A DNA stretch of 42,590 bases, from the NCBI GenBank assembly GCA_947167155.1, contig CAMVHB010000016.1:1-42590 (forward strand), written 5' to 3'. The notes beneath the pieces are model-generated. The model saw only the letters and a program-made list of their open reading frames with translations, was not told where the DNA came from and ran no database searches. The DNA is from an uncultured Lachnospiraceae bacterium. Its GTDB lineage: Bacteria; Bacillota; Clostridia; Lachnospirales; Lachnospiraceae. Made by a program: the position numbers and the translations under genes. This document shows, piece after piece, positions 14,494 through 24,116 of this stretch; position 1 is the first letter of the stretch; the number at the start of each line of letters is the position of its first letter.

Positions 14494-17400
14494 TTATTCA
14501 TCCTTCGACCAGTCCGCTGCCAGAGCCTCCAGACCGTCCCAGTCAAATACTTTGAGCAGTTTCTGCACTTCCTTTATTTTTTTGTCATCCTCTTTGGGGA
14601 GCGCATACTCCTTCAGTCCTTCAAGTATTATCTCAACGGCATCATAATCCATCTGAGGGATCACATCGGAAAGAGCCGAATATGCATCCCGAAGCATCTC
14701 CTGAGATATCATTTCCTTATCGCCGCTTTCAGTATCCTCGTGAAGCCGGCTCAGCTTTTCTTCGTAGTCCAGGTACTCTTTCATAAGCTCATTGACATTT
14801 TCGTCAATATATTCCCTGTCCTCTTTGTTTCCAGCGTTTTCCATTTCGGCCGCCATACCGGATAATCTTTCTGCGCCGATTATCCTTGCTGAGCTTTTCA
14901 GTGCATGCACCTTTATCGTAAAGAGCCTTATATCCCCTTGTTCATAGGCATCTTTGATAACCTTTGCATTGCTGTCGATCGTATCAAGGAACATATTGAG
15001 TGAAAGGATAAAGTTCTCGATCCCGCCGGAATTGGTGATGCCGGCGGATACATCTATTCCATCCGTATCATTTATCCAAAGCATATTTTCCGGAATCTCT
15101 GTCAGAGTCTCAACAGCATCCTCAACGCCCGGCTTCTCCATCATCTCCTCCGGGATATGCTTCATTATCGTCTGTTCAAGCATGGCTGTGTCGACCGGCT
15201 TCGACAGATATCCGTTAAAGCCTTTTGACTTGTAGAACGTCTCATCAACAGCGGTATTTGCAGTAAGAGCATATACCGGAAGATCGGGATCGAACTTCCG
15301 GATCTCCTCAAGGGTCTCGATCCCGTCCATCCCGGGCATCATATGATCAAGAAGAACAACATTAAACTTCGTATCCCTTATTTTCTCCAGACATTCCTCT
15401 CCGCTTGCCGCAGTCGTTACAAAGACCTTCGTCGGTTTCAAAAGTCCCTTGATAACGTTCAGATTCATGGGAGTATCATCTACTACGAGGATATCTGCAT
15501 CCGGCGCGATAAACTTCGGCACATAAGGTCCCTCGTTCTTCTTCTCATCATGCTCTATGAAAACACCGATCGGCGTCTTGTCTATTATCTTCTGCTCAAC
15601 GGTAAATATGAATTCCGAACCTTTTCCATACTCACTCTCACAGGTAAGACTTCCCCCCATGAGCTCGGAAAACTTTTTGGAAATATCAAGTCCGAGTCCT
15701 GTTCCCTGGATCCCGCTGTTTTTCTCCTCATCAAGCCTTTCGTATGCGGAAAACAGCTTATCCATATCCTCCGGCTTTACCCCGATACCGGTATCTTTGA
15801 CGGAAAAGCGTAACCTGCATTTATCATCATGCCTCTCATCCATTGAAACGAAAAGGGCAAAGCCGCCCTTATCCGTATATTTCACAGCATTTGTCAGAAG
15901 ATTCAGGACGATCTGCTTGATCTTTCCCATATCACCATAAAGCCGCTCCGGAAGAACTTCGTCTATGACAACGTCAAAGGACAATTCCTTTTCAGTACTG
16001 CGCGCCCTGATCATTGAGACAATGGATCTCAACGTTTCCTTCGTGTCATATTCCATTTCAACAAGGTGCATCTTTCCCGACTCTACCTTTGACATATCCA
16101 AAAGATCGTTTATCAGGGAAAGCAACGACTCTGATGCATTTCTTATATCAGCGGAGTAGTTCATCATGGAAGTAAAATATGGTCTGGGAACGCCGGTGGA
16201 ATCCTCCCTCAGGGCCATTTCGTTCATTCCCATAATGGTATTTATAGGCGTTCTGATCTCATGTGACATATTGGCAAGGAACCGGGTTTTGGCGGAATTT
16301 GCCCGTTCCGCCTCATCTTTTGCCAGTCTTATCTCATCATATTGCCTTTGGACGATAGTCCCCTTCATTATCCTCCATACCAGAAGTCCTGCCAGAACAG
16401 CCGCCCCCAAAACAATCAGGAACCTGAACACGGGAAGTTCCGTGACCCTGGCCTGCTTTATGATCCTGTATGCGTCATCGGAAAGTTCATTACCTTCGTT
16501 ATCCGAAACAAGCACATGCATAGTATAATTCCCGTATTTGATTCCAGTGTACTCGACAGGGAACAGTTCTGTCCTGTTCACTTCAATCCCGTTTGACTCC
16601 TGTCCTGCAAAGAAGATCCTGACCCTTGGATTCATCATTGTGTAATCAAGTACGGAAACATTTATCCTTATACGCCCGTCGGATCTGGGGAGCACATAAG
16701 CCCCGTTTTCATCAGGAAGTATTTTTTCATCTCCGCAGTATATGGAGCGGATCGCGGTTTTTACCTGCGCGTCATTAACTGCCATATTATTGATGTTCAC
16801 CATGCATACTCCGTTTCTGCCGGGAATATAGAGGTTTCCGTCATCCCCAAGGGCGCTGTAGGAGTTTGATGTAGGAGTGGCCGTAAGTCCGTTTGCAATT
16901 GAATACAGTCTGTAATCCGTCACATTATCATCCAACATGGACTGTGTACTGACCTTGTAAAGGCCAAAGGACGAAATGATCCACATATTATTGTTGTCAT
17001 CAAAATAAAGATCGTAATTGTTGTTGTATGGAAATGAGCTGACAGGCCTGATCACCCCGTCCTTCATATATTCGATGGAATTGGATGTTACGATCCAATA
17101 TACTTTGTTTTCCTCATCTCTTTTTATGCGCATTACGACGTCGCTTGTAAGTCCTTCGTCCCTTCCAAGCCGCTCAATCGTATCTCCTTTTATCACATAA
17201 ATACCATCTCCGTCAGAGCCGGCATAGATCGTCCCGTTGTCTCCCTCAGCCACGGTCAGAAATACTGTATCCTTGATCCCTTCAGAAGAGCCGATGCTTT
17301 TCTCCACAACTTTGTTTCTTATGACCGACAATCCTCCGTTCGTCCCCAGCAGAACAGAACCGTCTGTCGCGGGGACAGCGCACCTTACCTCATTGCTCAA

Positions 17401-18735
17401 AAGTCCGTCAGCTGTTGTGTAATTTTCAATATTTCCATCCTTTGTCAGGCATACGGCTCCAATGTCGTTGTTATAGACCGATACCCAGAGATTGCCATCA
17501 GGATCCGTGCTGATACACCTTACCCTTGATTCCCCGATGTATTCTGTCAGCGCGTTTTTTATGACACGATCGTTCTGATCTATAATGCGAACCCCTTTGT
17601 CTGTACCGATATAGAGCATATCATTATAAATACAGGTTGCATTCGTTACCGCATCAGTCAGACCTGCCTTTTTTGTAATATCAACGAAGCTGTTTGTAAC
17701 AACCTTCATGACCCCTTGTGTGGAAGAGGCAAACCACATATTCCCCTGATAGTCGCTTGTCATCATCTCTATTGCGCTGTTCATGGGGATGTCAGCCAAT
17801 ACGCGAAAGCTTCCGTCCTCGAGATATCCTGCAACAGTCGTAGATGAGAGCCACACCCTGCCGCATTCATAGCTCATCCAATGGACATTCTCTATGGGCG
17901 AAACAGTGATCTTTCTCATATCAGGCGCTTTTTTCCCGAAATCCCCATAATAAATATTTTCGCTTTCCGTACCAAAATAGAGCTTTCCGGCTTCATCGGG
18001 ATCAGAGAGGATGGTGGTTATCTTTTCCATCCCAAGGTCTCTTCCGGTGTAAACATCTGATATCTGATGATCATCTATCGAAAAGACGAGCCCGTTCGAA
18101 GTATGCCCGTAGATCCTGCCATTCACATCAGAGGTAAGCTTCAGCACTCTCTCATCATTTATCCTGTCATCATCGATCATATGAATCTGCAGAAGAGAGT
18201 CCACATAGCAGACGCCGGCTGTGGTTCCTACATAGACATCACCGTTTTGATCCTCCGCAAATATACGGACAGAGGATGAGGGAAGACCGTCTTTGTAAGT
18301 GAGATGTGTCTTTTTTTCTCCATCAATGACAACAGCTCCGTTGTCATTGGTCCCTACCCAGATCCTGCCCTGCCTGTCTTCAAAAAGTCCTCTGCCATTG
18401 GTCAGTCCGTCCGAGGTATCAAGCCTTTCAAATGTTGTACCGTCATAGCGTATGATCCCGCTATAGCTGCCTATCCATATGTATCCGTCACGTGCTCCAA
18501 GAATATAGTTCGCGTCAGATGTAGGAAGTCCGTTTGTCGCGTCATATATCTCTGAGGTATAGCCCGCATTTTCAATCTGACCGCTCGCTGCATATCCGCC
18601 ACCGTTCCTGTTTTCCTCATCCACTCCGGCAGCAGACGAGGCTGCAGAAAAAACTGATGCAGTCAGAATGAGTGACAGGAGTAATGCCGCAAACCCGATC
18701 CCGGTTTTGTACTTTCGCAGAATCCTTTTCCTCAT
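14494..18735 (-). CDS. Hybrid two-component sensor kinase: Reg_prop propellers, Y_Y_Y, HisKA, HATPase_c, receiver, Hpt
   Basis: A 1413-residue multistep phosphorelay protein. A signal peptide (about 10-35) is followed by a large extracytoplasmic sensor of repeated Reg_prop blades (for example DGLTNGRGLFEDRQGRIWVG, DGLLSNEV...VLLGTNGGL), a Y_Y_Y domain ending near 760, and one membrane helix (about 770-792). Then come HisKA with FLANMSHEIRTPINTIMG (phospho-His about 824), HATPase_c with NLLTNAVKYT, DTGIGV and GTGLGL, a receiver with acceptor Asp in LLDHMMPGMDG (about 1130), and an Hpt domain with VHALKSSARIIGA (about 1276). A further acidic tail of about 80 residues follows. It starts with ATG overlapping the upstream TGA (ATGA) and has GGAGG eight bases before. 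No DNA-binding response regulator is adjacent. Confidence 0.92.
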   Translation of the reverse strand: MRKRILRKYKTGIGFAALLLSLILTASVFSAASSAAGVDEENRNGGGYAASGQIENAGYTSEIYDATNGLPTSDANYILGARDGYIWIGSYSGIIRYDGTTFERLDTSDGLTNGRGLFEDRQGRIWVGTNDNGAVVIDGEKKTHLTYKDGLPSSSVRIFAEDQNGDVYVGTTAGVCYVDSLLQIHMIDDDRINDERVLKLTSDVNGRIYGHTSNGLVFSIDDHQISDVYTGRDLGMEKITTILSDPDEAGKLYFGTESENIYYGDFGKKAPDMRKITVSPIENVHWMSYECGRVWLSSTTVAGYLEDGSFRVLADIPMNSAIEMMTSDYQGNMWFASSTQGVMKVVTNSFVDITKKAGLTDAVTNATCIYNDMLYIGTDKGVRIIDQNDRVIKNALTEYIGESRVRCISTDPDGNLWVSVYNNDIGAVCLTKDGNIENYTTADGLLSNEVRCAVPATDGSVLLGTNGGLSVIRNKVVEKSIGSSEGIKDTVFLTVAEGDNGTIYAGSDGDGIYVIKGDTIERLGRDEGLTSDVVMRIKRDEENKVYWIVTSNSIEYMKDGVIRPVSSFPYNNNYDLYFDDNNNMWIISSFGLYKVSTQSMLDDNVTDYRLYSIANGLTATPTSNSYSALGDDGNLYIPGRNGVCMVNINNMAVNDAQVKTAIRSIYCGDEKILPDENGAYVLPRSDGRIRINVSVLDYTMMNPRVRIFFAGQESNGIEVNRTELFPVEYTGIKYGNYTMHVLVSDNEGNELSDDAYRIIKQARVTELPVFRFLIVLGAAVLAGLLVWRIMKGTIVQRQYDEIRLAKDEAERANSAKTRFLANMSHEIRTPINTIMGMNEMALREDSTGVPRPYFTSMMNYSADIRNASESLLSLINDLLDMSKVESGKMHLVEMEYDTKETLRSIVSMIRARSTEKELSFDVVIDEVLPERLYGDMGKIKQIVLNLLTNAVKYTDKGGFALFVSMDERHDDKCRLRFSVKDTGIGVKPEDMDKLFSAYERLDEEKNSGIQGTGLGLDISKKFSELMGGSLTCESEYGKGSEFIFTVEQKIIDKTPIGVFIEHDEKKNEGPYVPKFIAPDADILVVDDTPMNLNVIKGLLKPTKVFVTTAASGEECLEKIRDTKFNVVLLDHMMPGMDGIETLEEIRKFDPDLPVYALTANTAVDETFYKSKGFNGYLSKPVDTAMLEQTIMKHIPEEMMEKPGVEDAVETLTEIPENMLWINDTDGIDVSAGITNSGGIENFILSLNMFLDTIDSNAKVIKDAYEQGDIRLFTIKVHALKSSARIIGAERLSGMAAEMENAGNKEDREYIDENVNELMKEYLDYEEKLSRLHEDTESGDKEMISQEMLRDAYSALSDVIPQMDYDAVEIILEGLKEYALPKEDDKKIKEVQKLLKVFDWDGLEALAADWSKDE

Positions 18736-20873
18736 CCCAGCGCCTCCGGATTATACTTCCTTAAAATCTTTTTCACATCTTCCAAAGAATCCATAAACAC
18801 TTCCACGCACCTGGGATCAAACTGTGTTCCACTGCCCTCGTTTATAATGGAAAGGGATTTTTCAAGGGGGAATCCGGGTTTGTAAATACGTGGAGAGGTC
18901 AATGCGTCAAACACATCCGCAACCGCCATGATACGGGCGGAGAGAGGTATTACCTCGCCATGCAGCTTTTCGGGATAACCCTTCCCGTCCCACCTCTCAT
19001 GGTGGTATGCCGCCATATTTCTGGCTTCCTTCAGATAGTTGTCCCCCTGCGTGATACTTATCGCGTTCTCTATTATCCTTTTTCCTGCCGTTGTGTGAGT
19101 CTTCATGATCTCATATTCTTCATCTGTAAGCTTTCCGGGTTTATTTAATATCTTATCCGGAATATCTATCTTTCCGACATCATGAAGCGGAGCGGATCGG
19201 ACCACATCGGACATGAACTTCGGCGTGATCTTTTCCGCGTAATATCCTTTTTTCTTCAAGCCTTCCACTATGATCTTTACATAAGCGGCGGTTTTCTGTA
19301 TGTGTGCTCCTGTATCCGAATCCCTGTTTTCCACCATGTCCGCCATTGTAATGATCAGTCCGTCCTGCATCTTTGCCGTGGTATCAGACAGTCTCCGGAT
19401 ACTCCGCATTTGCTCGGCATTGGTTGATGCCATCAGGCATATAGCTTTGTAAAGACGTTCCACCTCATCCCCTGTTCTTATTTCAAGAGAGCGAATGCTT
19501 CTGACTTTTTTGTCAAGATCCTTCTGATCGTCTTTGGCTGTTGTATAATCCTCAACAGCCCTGGTAATGGAATTGAGCGGAAAGGTCACGCGGTAGTCTG
19601 TGATCCAGACTACGATCGCTGCCATCAGGATAAAGAACGACGAAAAGACTGCGATCATTTCCACAAGAAAGCTTCTGGTCATAAACGAGATCGTCCCCAT
19701 ATCTACGTCTGCCCCGGCATAGCAAACGCACTCACCATTTGAATCATATACCGGATCATATGCCGTCAGAAGATGTCCGTACTTATCGTTTGTGATAATG
19801 GGTTCGATCTCCCTTCCCGCCAGAAGATCCGGCAAATATTTCATAAAGCCTTCATCAAAGGATATTACTGTACCAACTGTGTCCCCCGCGGTATCCAAAA
19901 CGTCAAAATCGAAAACCACATGGCATCCGTCTTCCTTGATCTTGTAAACATACAGATATTCAATGTCAACGGAACTTGAGAGCACACTTGCAAGCATTTG
20001 CTTTGTCCTCATGTAGCCTTCGCCCTTTCCGCCGTTTGAAAGCCATTCATCAACAGAATCACCATCCACTATGCCTGCTGCTATTTCAGCGGTCCCTTTT
20101 GCGATCCGTACATATTCTTCCGTGATCGCATTCTGGTATACAGATATCCCGACGTATCCGGCAACGACGGAAAGCACTCCCATCGAAGACCCGAATATCA
20201 GCATGATCTTGGTCTTCAGTGATATTCTTTGCTTCGCAACTCCACTCTTTTCAGAGATCTTCTCATGATCCACCGGCTTTTGAGCCCAGATCTCAAAACG
20301 GCTCAGGCTGTAATACCGACCGGGAACAATTTTCAATATGGCGACTGCGATCAGCACAGTGATAGCCTTGTCGGGAAGATCCATTATCAGACTTGAAAGA
20401 ATGTTGGAAACAGGGAGATTGAACAATCCCGTCCCGTAAATGATCCCGCTTAAGGACTCACTGTCAAAGGTCAGATCCTGCATAAACAATGGGATCAGGG
20501 AGCCTATCCCTCCGCCGATCAATACGAAGACAAAGATCGAACCAATGATCCCCCTGATCTTTTCAAACCACCCGCGACGAGCCAGAAATGCCGCAGCCAC
20601 GGCAATGAGAACATTAAGGACCCCATAGTAGAGTGAGGCGGGAGAAAAAATACTCTTTATGATACCGGTAGCAAAACCAACAACGACTCCGGGAAGAACC
20701 CCTCCCATAGCCGAAACCACTATTGTTCCGATCGTATCAAGATAAAGCGGTATACCAAAAGCAGTTACCAGAGCGTTCAGTAGAGTATTTACGGCAATTC
20801 CGATCGCACAGATCATAATTGCTGAGAGATTCTGCTTGTTTAATATACGGCCACTTCTTCGTGCGCTGTCCAT
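18732..20873 (-). CDS. Membrane HD-GYP cyclic-di-GMP phosphodiesterase with extracytoplasmic sensor
   Basis: A 713-residue protein. An N-terminal bundle of about five or six helices (about 15-190) resembles the integral-membrane sensor or ECF S-component type. It is followed by a helix near 233, an extracytoplasmic Cache-like region (about 255-405), another helix (about 415-440), a HAMP-like coil and an intact HD-GYP domain (about 500-700). The domain has DSDTGAHI, PLHDVGKI (about 564), THTTAGKRI, HHERWDGKGYP (about 624) and the FDALTS motif, so c-di-GMP hydrolysis is expected. The start is ATG 20873 because GGAGG lies five bases upstream; the frame is open to 20954, but the extra residues are Cys/Lys-rich and lack a binding site. 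First gene of the operon to glgX; its stop overlaps the next start (ATGA). Confidence 0.9.
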   Translation of the reverse strand: MDSARRSGRILNKQNLSAIMICAIGIAVNTLLNALVTAFGIPLYLDTIGTIVVSAMGGVLPGVVVGFATGIIKSIFSPASLYYGVLNVLIAVAAAFLARRGWFEKIRGIIGSIFVFVLIGGGIGSLIPLFMQDLTFDSESLSGIIYGTGLFNLPVSNILSSLIMDLPDKAITVLIAVAILKIVPGRYYSLSRFEIWAQKPVDHEKISEKSGVAKQRISLKTKIMLIFGSSMGVLSVVAGYVGISVYQNAITEEYVRIAKGTAEIAAGIVDGDSVDEWLSNGGKGEGYMRTKQMLASVLSSSVDIEYLYVYKIKEDGCHVVFDFDVLDTAGDTVGTVISFDEGFMKYLPDLLAGREIEPIITNDKYGHLLTAYDPVYDSNGECVCYAGADVDMGTISFMTRSFLVEMIAVFSSFFILMAAIVVWITDYRVTFPLNSITRAVEDYTTAKDDQKDLDKKVRSIRSLEIRTGDEVERLYKAICLMASTNAEQMRSIRRLSDTTAKMQDGLIITMADMVENRDSDTGAHIQKTAAYVKIIVEGLKKKGYYAEKITPKFMSDVVRSAPLHDVGKIDIPDKILNKPGKLTDEEYEIMKTHTTAGKRIIENAISITQGDNYLKEARNMAAYHHERWDGKGYPEKLHGEVIPLSARIMAVADVFDALTSPRIYKPGFPLEKSLSIINEGSGTQFDPRCVEVFMDSLEDVKKILRKYNPEALG

Positions 20874-20954
20874 TAACGCCTCCATTGTCGGTTTTTTCTT
20901 CGGGCACACCGGAAAACTATTGTTTTTTTGACACCATGAATCACATTTTAACAC

Positions 20955-20989
20955 AAAAAGGACAAGGGGACATTTCCCTTGTCCTTTTT
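20955..20989. terminator. Rho-independent terminator after the M15 lipoprotein gene
   Basis: A 14-bp perfect stem AAAAAGGACAAGGG / CCCTTGTCCTTTTT with a 7-base loop, starting and ending in A and T runs. It lies 25 bases past the stop of the M15 gene on the minus strand and could work in both directions. It also separates that gene from the HD-GYP operon. Confidence 0.75.
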
Positions 20990-21013
20990 AATGAGAGTAG
21001 ATAATTATAAGCT

Positions 21014-21865
21014 TCACTTACTGTACATTTCGGAATACTTGTCCGTGATCTCTGTAGGCAGCTCGAAATGCTGGAAATCTTTTCTGTCAGACCATTCGCC
21101 GCCCCATTCAAAGCCTTTCTCAATAAACAGATTATAGCAAAGATCGCCTTTTTCTATCTTGTAATCAAAGCTCTTCTCCCTGTCGAGATAAGGCGCTCCG
21201 GTGGCGGGCTCAATCACTTCGGTCGTCGTTTTGTCTTCATTTGTCACGATCTTGTGGTAAGGGTTATAGAGGGTATTGATGTCTACCGCCATTCCAAGTC
21301 CGTGCTTTGAAATTCTGGTCGTATGTGATATGAAACGGAAATTGAAGCTGGATGAATTATTATCACGCATCATGATCTCATCATCCGCAAGATAATTGTC
21401 CGGAAGTACCATTCGCTCTATCGGATAACCCGCATCATAAAGCTTCCCGAAGATCTCAACGACATCTTCCGCGATCAGCTTGTGAACGACCATTTCTCCC
21501 TGATGAACATTGCCGTCCTTGTCCTTGTGCAGAACTGTCAGGTACCGAAGATCCTCACGGGGAACTATGCAGTTTTCCTTGTAGGTATTGCCGCTTTTCA
21601 TCCTGTCAAAAAGATCGTCGGAGATCTCGCGGATCGTGAAGCCTTCCCTTACCACCTGTACGTTTTGAGAATTCTGAGAACTCTGCGAACTCTCTGAACT
21701 TTGCGGACTCTGTGAGCTCTCTGAGCCTTGCGGACTTTGCGCGCTCTGTGAACTTTGTGCACTGCCTGACTGATCAGCAGCCTTGTTTGCCCCGCATGCC
21801 GACAGACAGACAGCACACACAAGGGTCAGCGCAGCCATGGCGATTTTTCTTTTGTTTCCTCTCAT
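21014..21865 (-). CDS. M15-family (VanY/D,D-carboxypeptidase-like) peptidase lipoprotein
   Basis: A 283-residue lipoprotein: hydrophobic signal with lipobox LSAC and lipidated Cys24, then a Ser/Gln/Pro/Glu linker (about 30-70) and a zinc peptidase domain (about 75-283). The M15 metal pattern is visible as SKHGLGMAVDIN (His about 188, Asp seven residues on) and the later DFQHFELP (His about 266). These enzymes trim D-amino-acid peptide bonds in peptidoglycan; the exact bond cut here is unknown. The linker is encoded by 9-bp repeats listed separately. The ATG at 21865 has GGGGG about 13 bases upstream, longer than ideal. A terminator follows, and the upstream gap of 132 bases holds an unexplained small element. 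Confidence 0.85.
   Translation of the reverse strand: MRGNKRKIAMAALTLVCAVCLSACGANKAADQSGSAQSSQSAQSPQGSESSQSPQSSESSQSSQNSQNVQVVREGFTIREISDDLFDRMKSGNTYKENCIVPREDLRYLTVLHKDKDGNVHQGEMVVHKLIAEDVVEIFGKLYDAGYPIERMVLPDNYLADDEIMMRDNNSSSFNFRFISHTTRISKHGLGMAVDINTLYNPYHKIVTNEDKTTTEVIEPATGAPYLDREKSFDYKIEKGDLCYNLFIEKGFEWGGEWSDRKDFQHFELPTEITDKYSEMYSK
21665..21763. repeat. Eleven tandem 9-bp imperfect repeats inside the M15 lipoprotein gene
   Basis: Units such as ctgagaact, ctgcgaact, ctctgaact and ttgcggact repeat in register for about 99 bases; two units (21701-21709 and 21728-21736) are identical. Each encodes a tripeptide of the form Ser-(Ser/Pro/Ala/Asn)-(Gln/Glu) in the linker between lipid anchor and peptidase domain. 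Multiples of nine keep the frame, so slippage would change tether length without loss of the enzyme. Confidence 0.8.
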
Positions 21866-21886
21866 AGATTTCTCATTTCCCCCTTA

Positions 21887-21949
21887 TCAACAGGCACTGG
21901 CGAGACCACCGACATTTGCGTTTTCTTCTGAAACCCTGATAACTTCCAT
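21887..21949 (-). other. Possible 20-residue ORF or structured leader ahead of the M15 lipoprotein gene
   Basis: Minus-strand frame of 20 codons with sequence MEVIRVSEENANVGGLASAC, ending in Cys right before TGA. GGGG lies 11 bases before the ATG, a weak binding site. The same stretch can fold: TTATCA near its start pairs with TGATAA near its end, enclosing a GGTG/CGCC hairpin. It follows the chemoreceptor stop and precedes the M15 gene on the same strand. A Gly-Gly followed by a short Cys-ending tail recalls processed signal peptides, but I recognise no family. It may equally be non-coding leader. Confidence 0.3.
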
Positions 21950-21997
21950 CTTTTTAGTAACCCCATAGGATCCGTAAGATCAAAACCCGGCTGGATA

Positions 21998-24007
21998 TCA
22001 CAAAGTATACTGTGAAAGATCCGAATTGATCTCGTCGGAATACTGGTTCAGATTCTTTGAAATACTTGTAATACTCTCAGTCTCTTCACGAAGCCTGTTG
22101 CTCTCCGAAACGATCTGCTCGCTCAGGCTCAGAACCTCATTGATGTTTGATGCCTGCTCCTGGGTGGTTGCCGCGTTGCTTGACGCAACATCATTGATCC
22201 TTTCGATGCCGCTCGCCATCTCCGTAATTCCGTCCGTAGCCTTTGCCACATCTTCGTATATTGTCCGGAAGGATTCGTTCGCACCCTCGAGTCCTTTGAT
22301 GCAGGCATCCATATCAGCGACACAGATATCCGCTTTTTTGTTGATGTCTTCAATATTCTTTGTGACATCATCGATCAGGTGGCGTATAGTCTCCGTCGCC
22401 TCGGAGGACTGACCTGCAAGAGCGCCGACCTCGGAAGCCACGACCGCAAAGCCTTTTCCCATTTCTCCGGCTCTTGCGGCCTCGATCGATGCATTCAATG
22501 ACAGAAGATTGGTCTGAGCGGAAATAGCATTAATGGTATCCGTGATCCCGGTGATCTCCTCTACGGATTTGGCCGTTGCACGGATCAGTTCCGCAAGCTC
22601 GCTTATCGTATTATTCAGGGTTGTCACGTTCTTTGTCATGACATCCATTTCATCCTTGCCCTTGCCGGAGGCCTCCATCGTCTCATCGCACAACGCCCTG
22701 ACATCCTCTGCATTTTTCGCCAGCATGTCAGATGTAGTTGCAAGATCAGTTGCCGCATTTGCGATATCCTCGATGGAACCGGTCATACTCGTCAAAGTCG
22801 CATTCAGCTTCTCAATGGAAGCGCCCTGATTCTGATTTGCGTTTGAAAGTGTATTTGATATATCGTAGCACTCGCCGGCTCTGCTGTTCATCTGCTCGGA
22901 AATACCGGACAGTGAATTCAATGTGGATCTCATCTTGTCGATATAGCTGCCGAGACTCTCGCTGAGTGTCGTGATCTCATTATTACCTTCCGGCACAATG
23001 GATACGGTGAAGTCGCCCCTGCTGATATCCGTAATCCTTTCAGTCACCTTTGTCACGGGATTGATGGCACGGTTGAGCATGACATACATCATGATAAACA
23101 GAATGAGAAGCAGTACGCCCGCGCTTACGAAGGTGATCAGCATAACATGCAGGATACTGTTGCTGAGCAGTGAGGAAGACACTGCGCTCACGACAGCCCA
23201 TGAGGTTCCCTCGATATCCGTCGCAGTGATCATCATGGATCCCGCACCTGTTTTCACTGTCGCAACCTTGGATCCGTCAGCTGTGGCCGAAGTATTGAGC
23301 GAACCAAAAACCGGAGCAATTCCTGCCGCAACGGGATCTGTCGTATTTGAAAGGTTCTGTCCGATGCTATCCGCCTTGTTGCTTAACAGGATGTCCTTCG
23401 ATTCTTTGTTGATGATATAGAAATAAGGCTGCGGAGAGATAGATTCAAATTTGTTCACCTTTTCCGCGACTTTATCAAAATTGATATCGCTGCTCAGTAC
23501 CGTATTATCAGCAAGCATGACAGAGCAGGCAAGACAGGTCTTTCCGGTGGACGCATCCACATAAGGCTCCGAGGAATAGAGTTCTCCTTTCTTTTCCAGC
23601 GCTCCGAGATACCAGGGACGATCATTAAAAACGAAGGTATCATCCGGTGTCCATCCGGACCCGTCCAGAAACACTCCTTCATCTCCATAGGCGATATAAA
23701 TATCCTGGGAATCCGGGTCATTGGCTGTCAGAGCAAGAAGCATCTCAAGCGTATCTTCGTAAGACAGCTCCGGCGTGTTCCTTATCACATTGGCTGTCTG
23801 CCCTACCCTCTCTTTGACACCGTTCCACCAGTTTCGTATCTCACCGGCATATGCCGCGGATTCCCTGGCAAGAATATTGTTTGTAAGATTCTGGATATTC
23901 CTTGATGCAAGAAAAATGGAAATCTGTGTGATGATCACTATCATGATCGCAACATAGATAATGATCCTGCTAAGCAATGTCTTTTTCAGGGTCTTTCTTC
24001 TTTTCAC
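21998..24007 (-). CDS. Methyl-accepting chemotaxis protein with extracellular Cache domain
   Basis: A 669-residue chemoreceptor. Membrane helix 1 (about 14-34), a dCache-type ligand domain (about 38-285; [14 protein letters not shown] and [19 protein letters not shown] are typical), helix 2 (about 290-315), HAMP (about 316-368) and a methyl-accepting signalling domain (about 385-660). The kinase-control tip reads [20 protein letters not shown] and [17 protein letters not shown] (about 490-535). There is no CheR/CheB-binding pentapeptide at the C-terminus. The start is GTG at 24007 with GGAGG six bases upstream. The Cache domain type often binds amino acids or organic acids, but the ligand is unknown. 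Confidence 0.92.
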   Translation of the reverse strand: MKRRKTLKKTLLSRIIIYVAIMIVIITQISIFLASRNIQNLTNNILARESAAYAGEIRNWWNGVKERVGQTANVIRNTPELSYEDTLEMLLALTANDPDSQDIYIAYGDEGVFLDGSGWTPDDTFVFNDRPWYLGALEKKGELYSSEPYVDASTGKTCLACSVMLADNTVLSSDINFDKVAEKVNKFESISPQPYFYIINKESKDILLSNKADSIGQNLSNTTDPVAAGIAPVFGSLNTSATADGSKVATVKTGAGSMMITATDIEGTSWAVVSAVSSSLLSNSILHVMLITFVSAGVLLLILFIMMYVMLNRAINPVTKVTERITDISRGDFTVSIVPEGNNEITTLSESLGSYIDKMRSTLNSLSGISEQMNSRAGECYDISNTLSNANQNQGASIEKLNATLTSMTGSIEDIANAATDLATTSDMLAKNAEDVRALCDETMEASGKGKDEMDVMTKNVTTLNNTISELAELIRATAKSVEEITGITDTINAISAQTNLLSLNASIEAARAGEMGKGFAVVASEVGALAGQSSEATETIRHLIDDVTKNIEDINKKADICVADMDACIKGLEGANESFRTIYEDVAKATDGITEMASGIERINDVASSNAATTQEQASNINEVLSLSEQIVSESNRLREETESITSISKNLNQYSDEINSDLSQYTL

Positions 24008-24072
24008 TGTGTGCCTCCAACCTTTTTTTACCAGTCATCGTCTAATGATGCTCCAACTTTCAACAAAACGGT

Positions 24073-24081
24073 ATCTTACCA
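24073..24081 (-). promoter_or_regulatory. Possible extended -10 promoter for the chemoreceptor gene
   Basis: TGGTAAGAT on the minus strand (TGN plus TAAGAT) about 66 bases before the GTG start; no convincing -35. It lies in the 109-base gap after sbcC. Confidence 0.35.
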
Positions 24082-24116
24082 CAAAGAGCAAATAATTACA
24101 CCTTCCTGCACGCAGA

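Noticed and set aside
20874-20954. N-terminal extension of the HD-GYP gene by 27 codons
   Set aside because: The extra residues are unlike a membrane protein start, no binding site precedes them, and GGAGG sits five bases before the ATG at 20873.
21880-21950. A cyclic-di-GMP (GEMM) riboswitch before the M15 gene, suggested by an ACGCAAA stretch
   Set aside because: The rest of the conserved GEMM core and its paired stems are not present.
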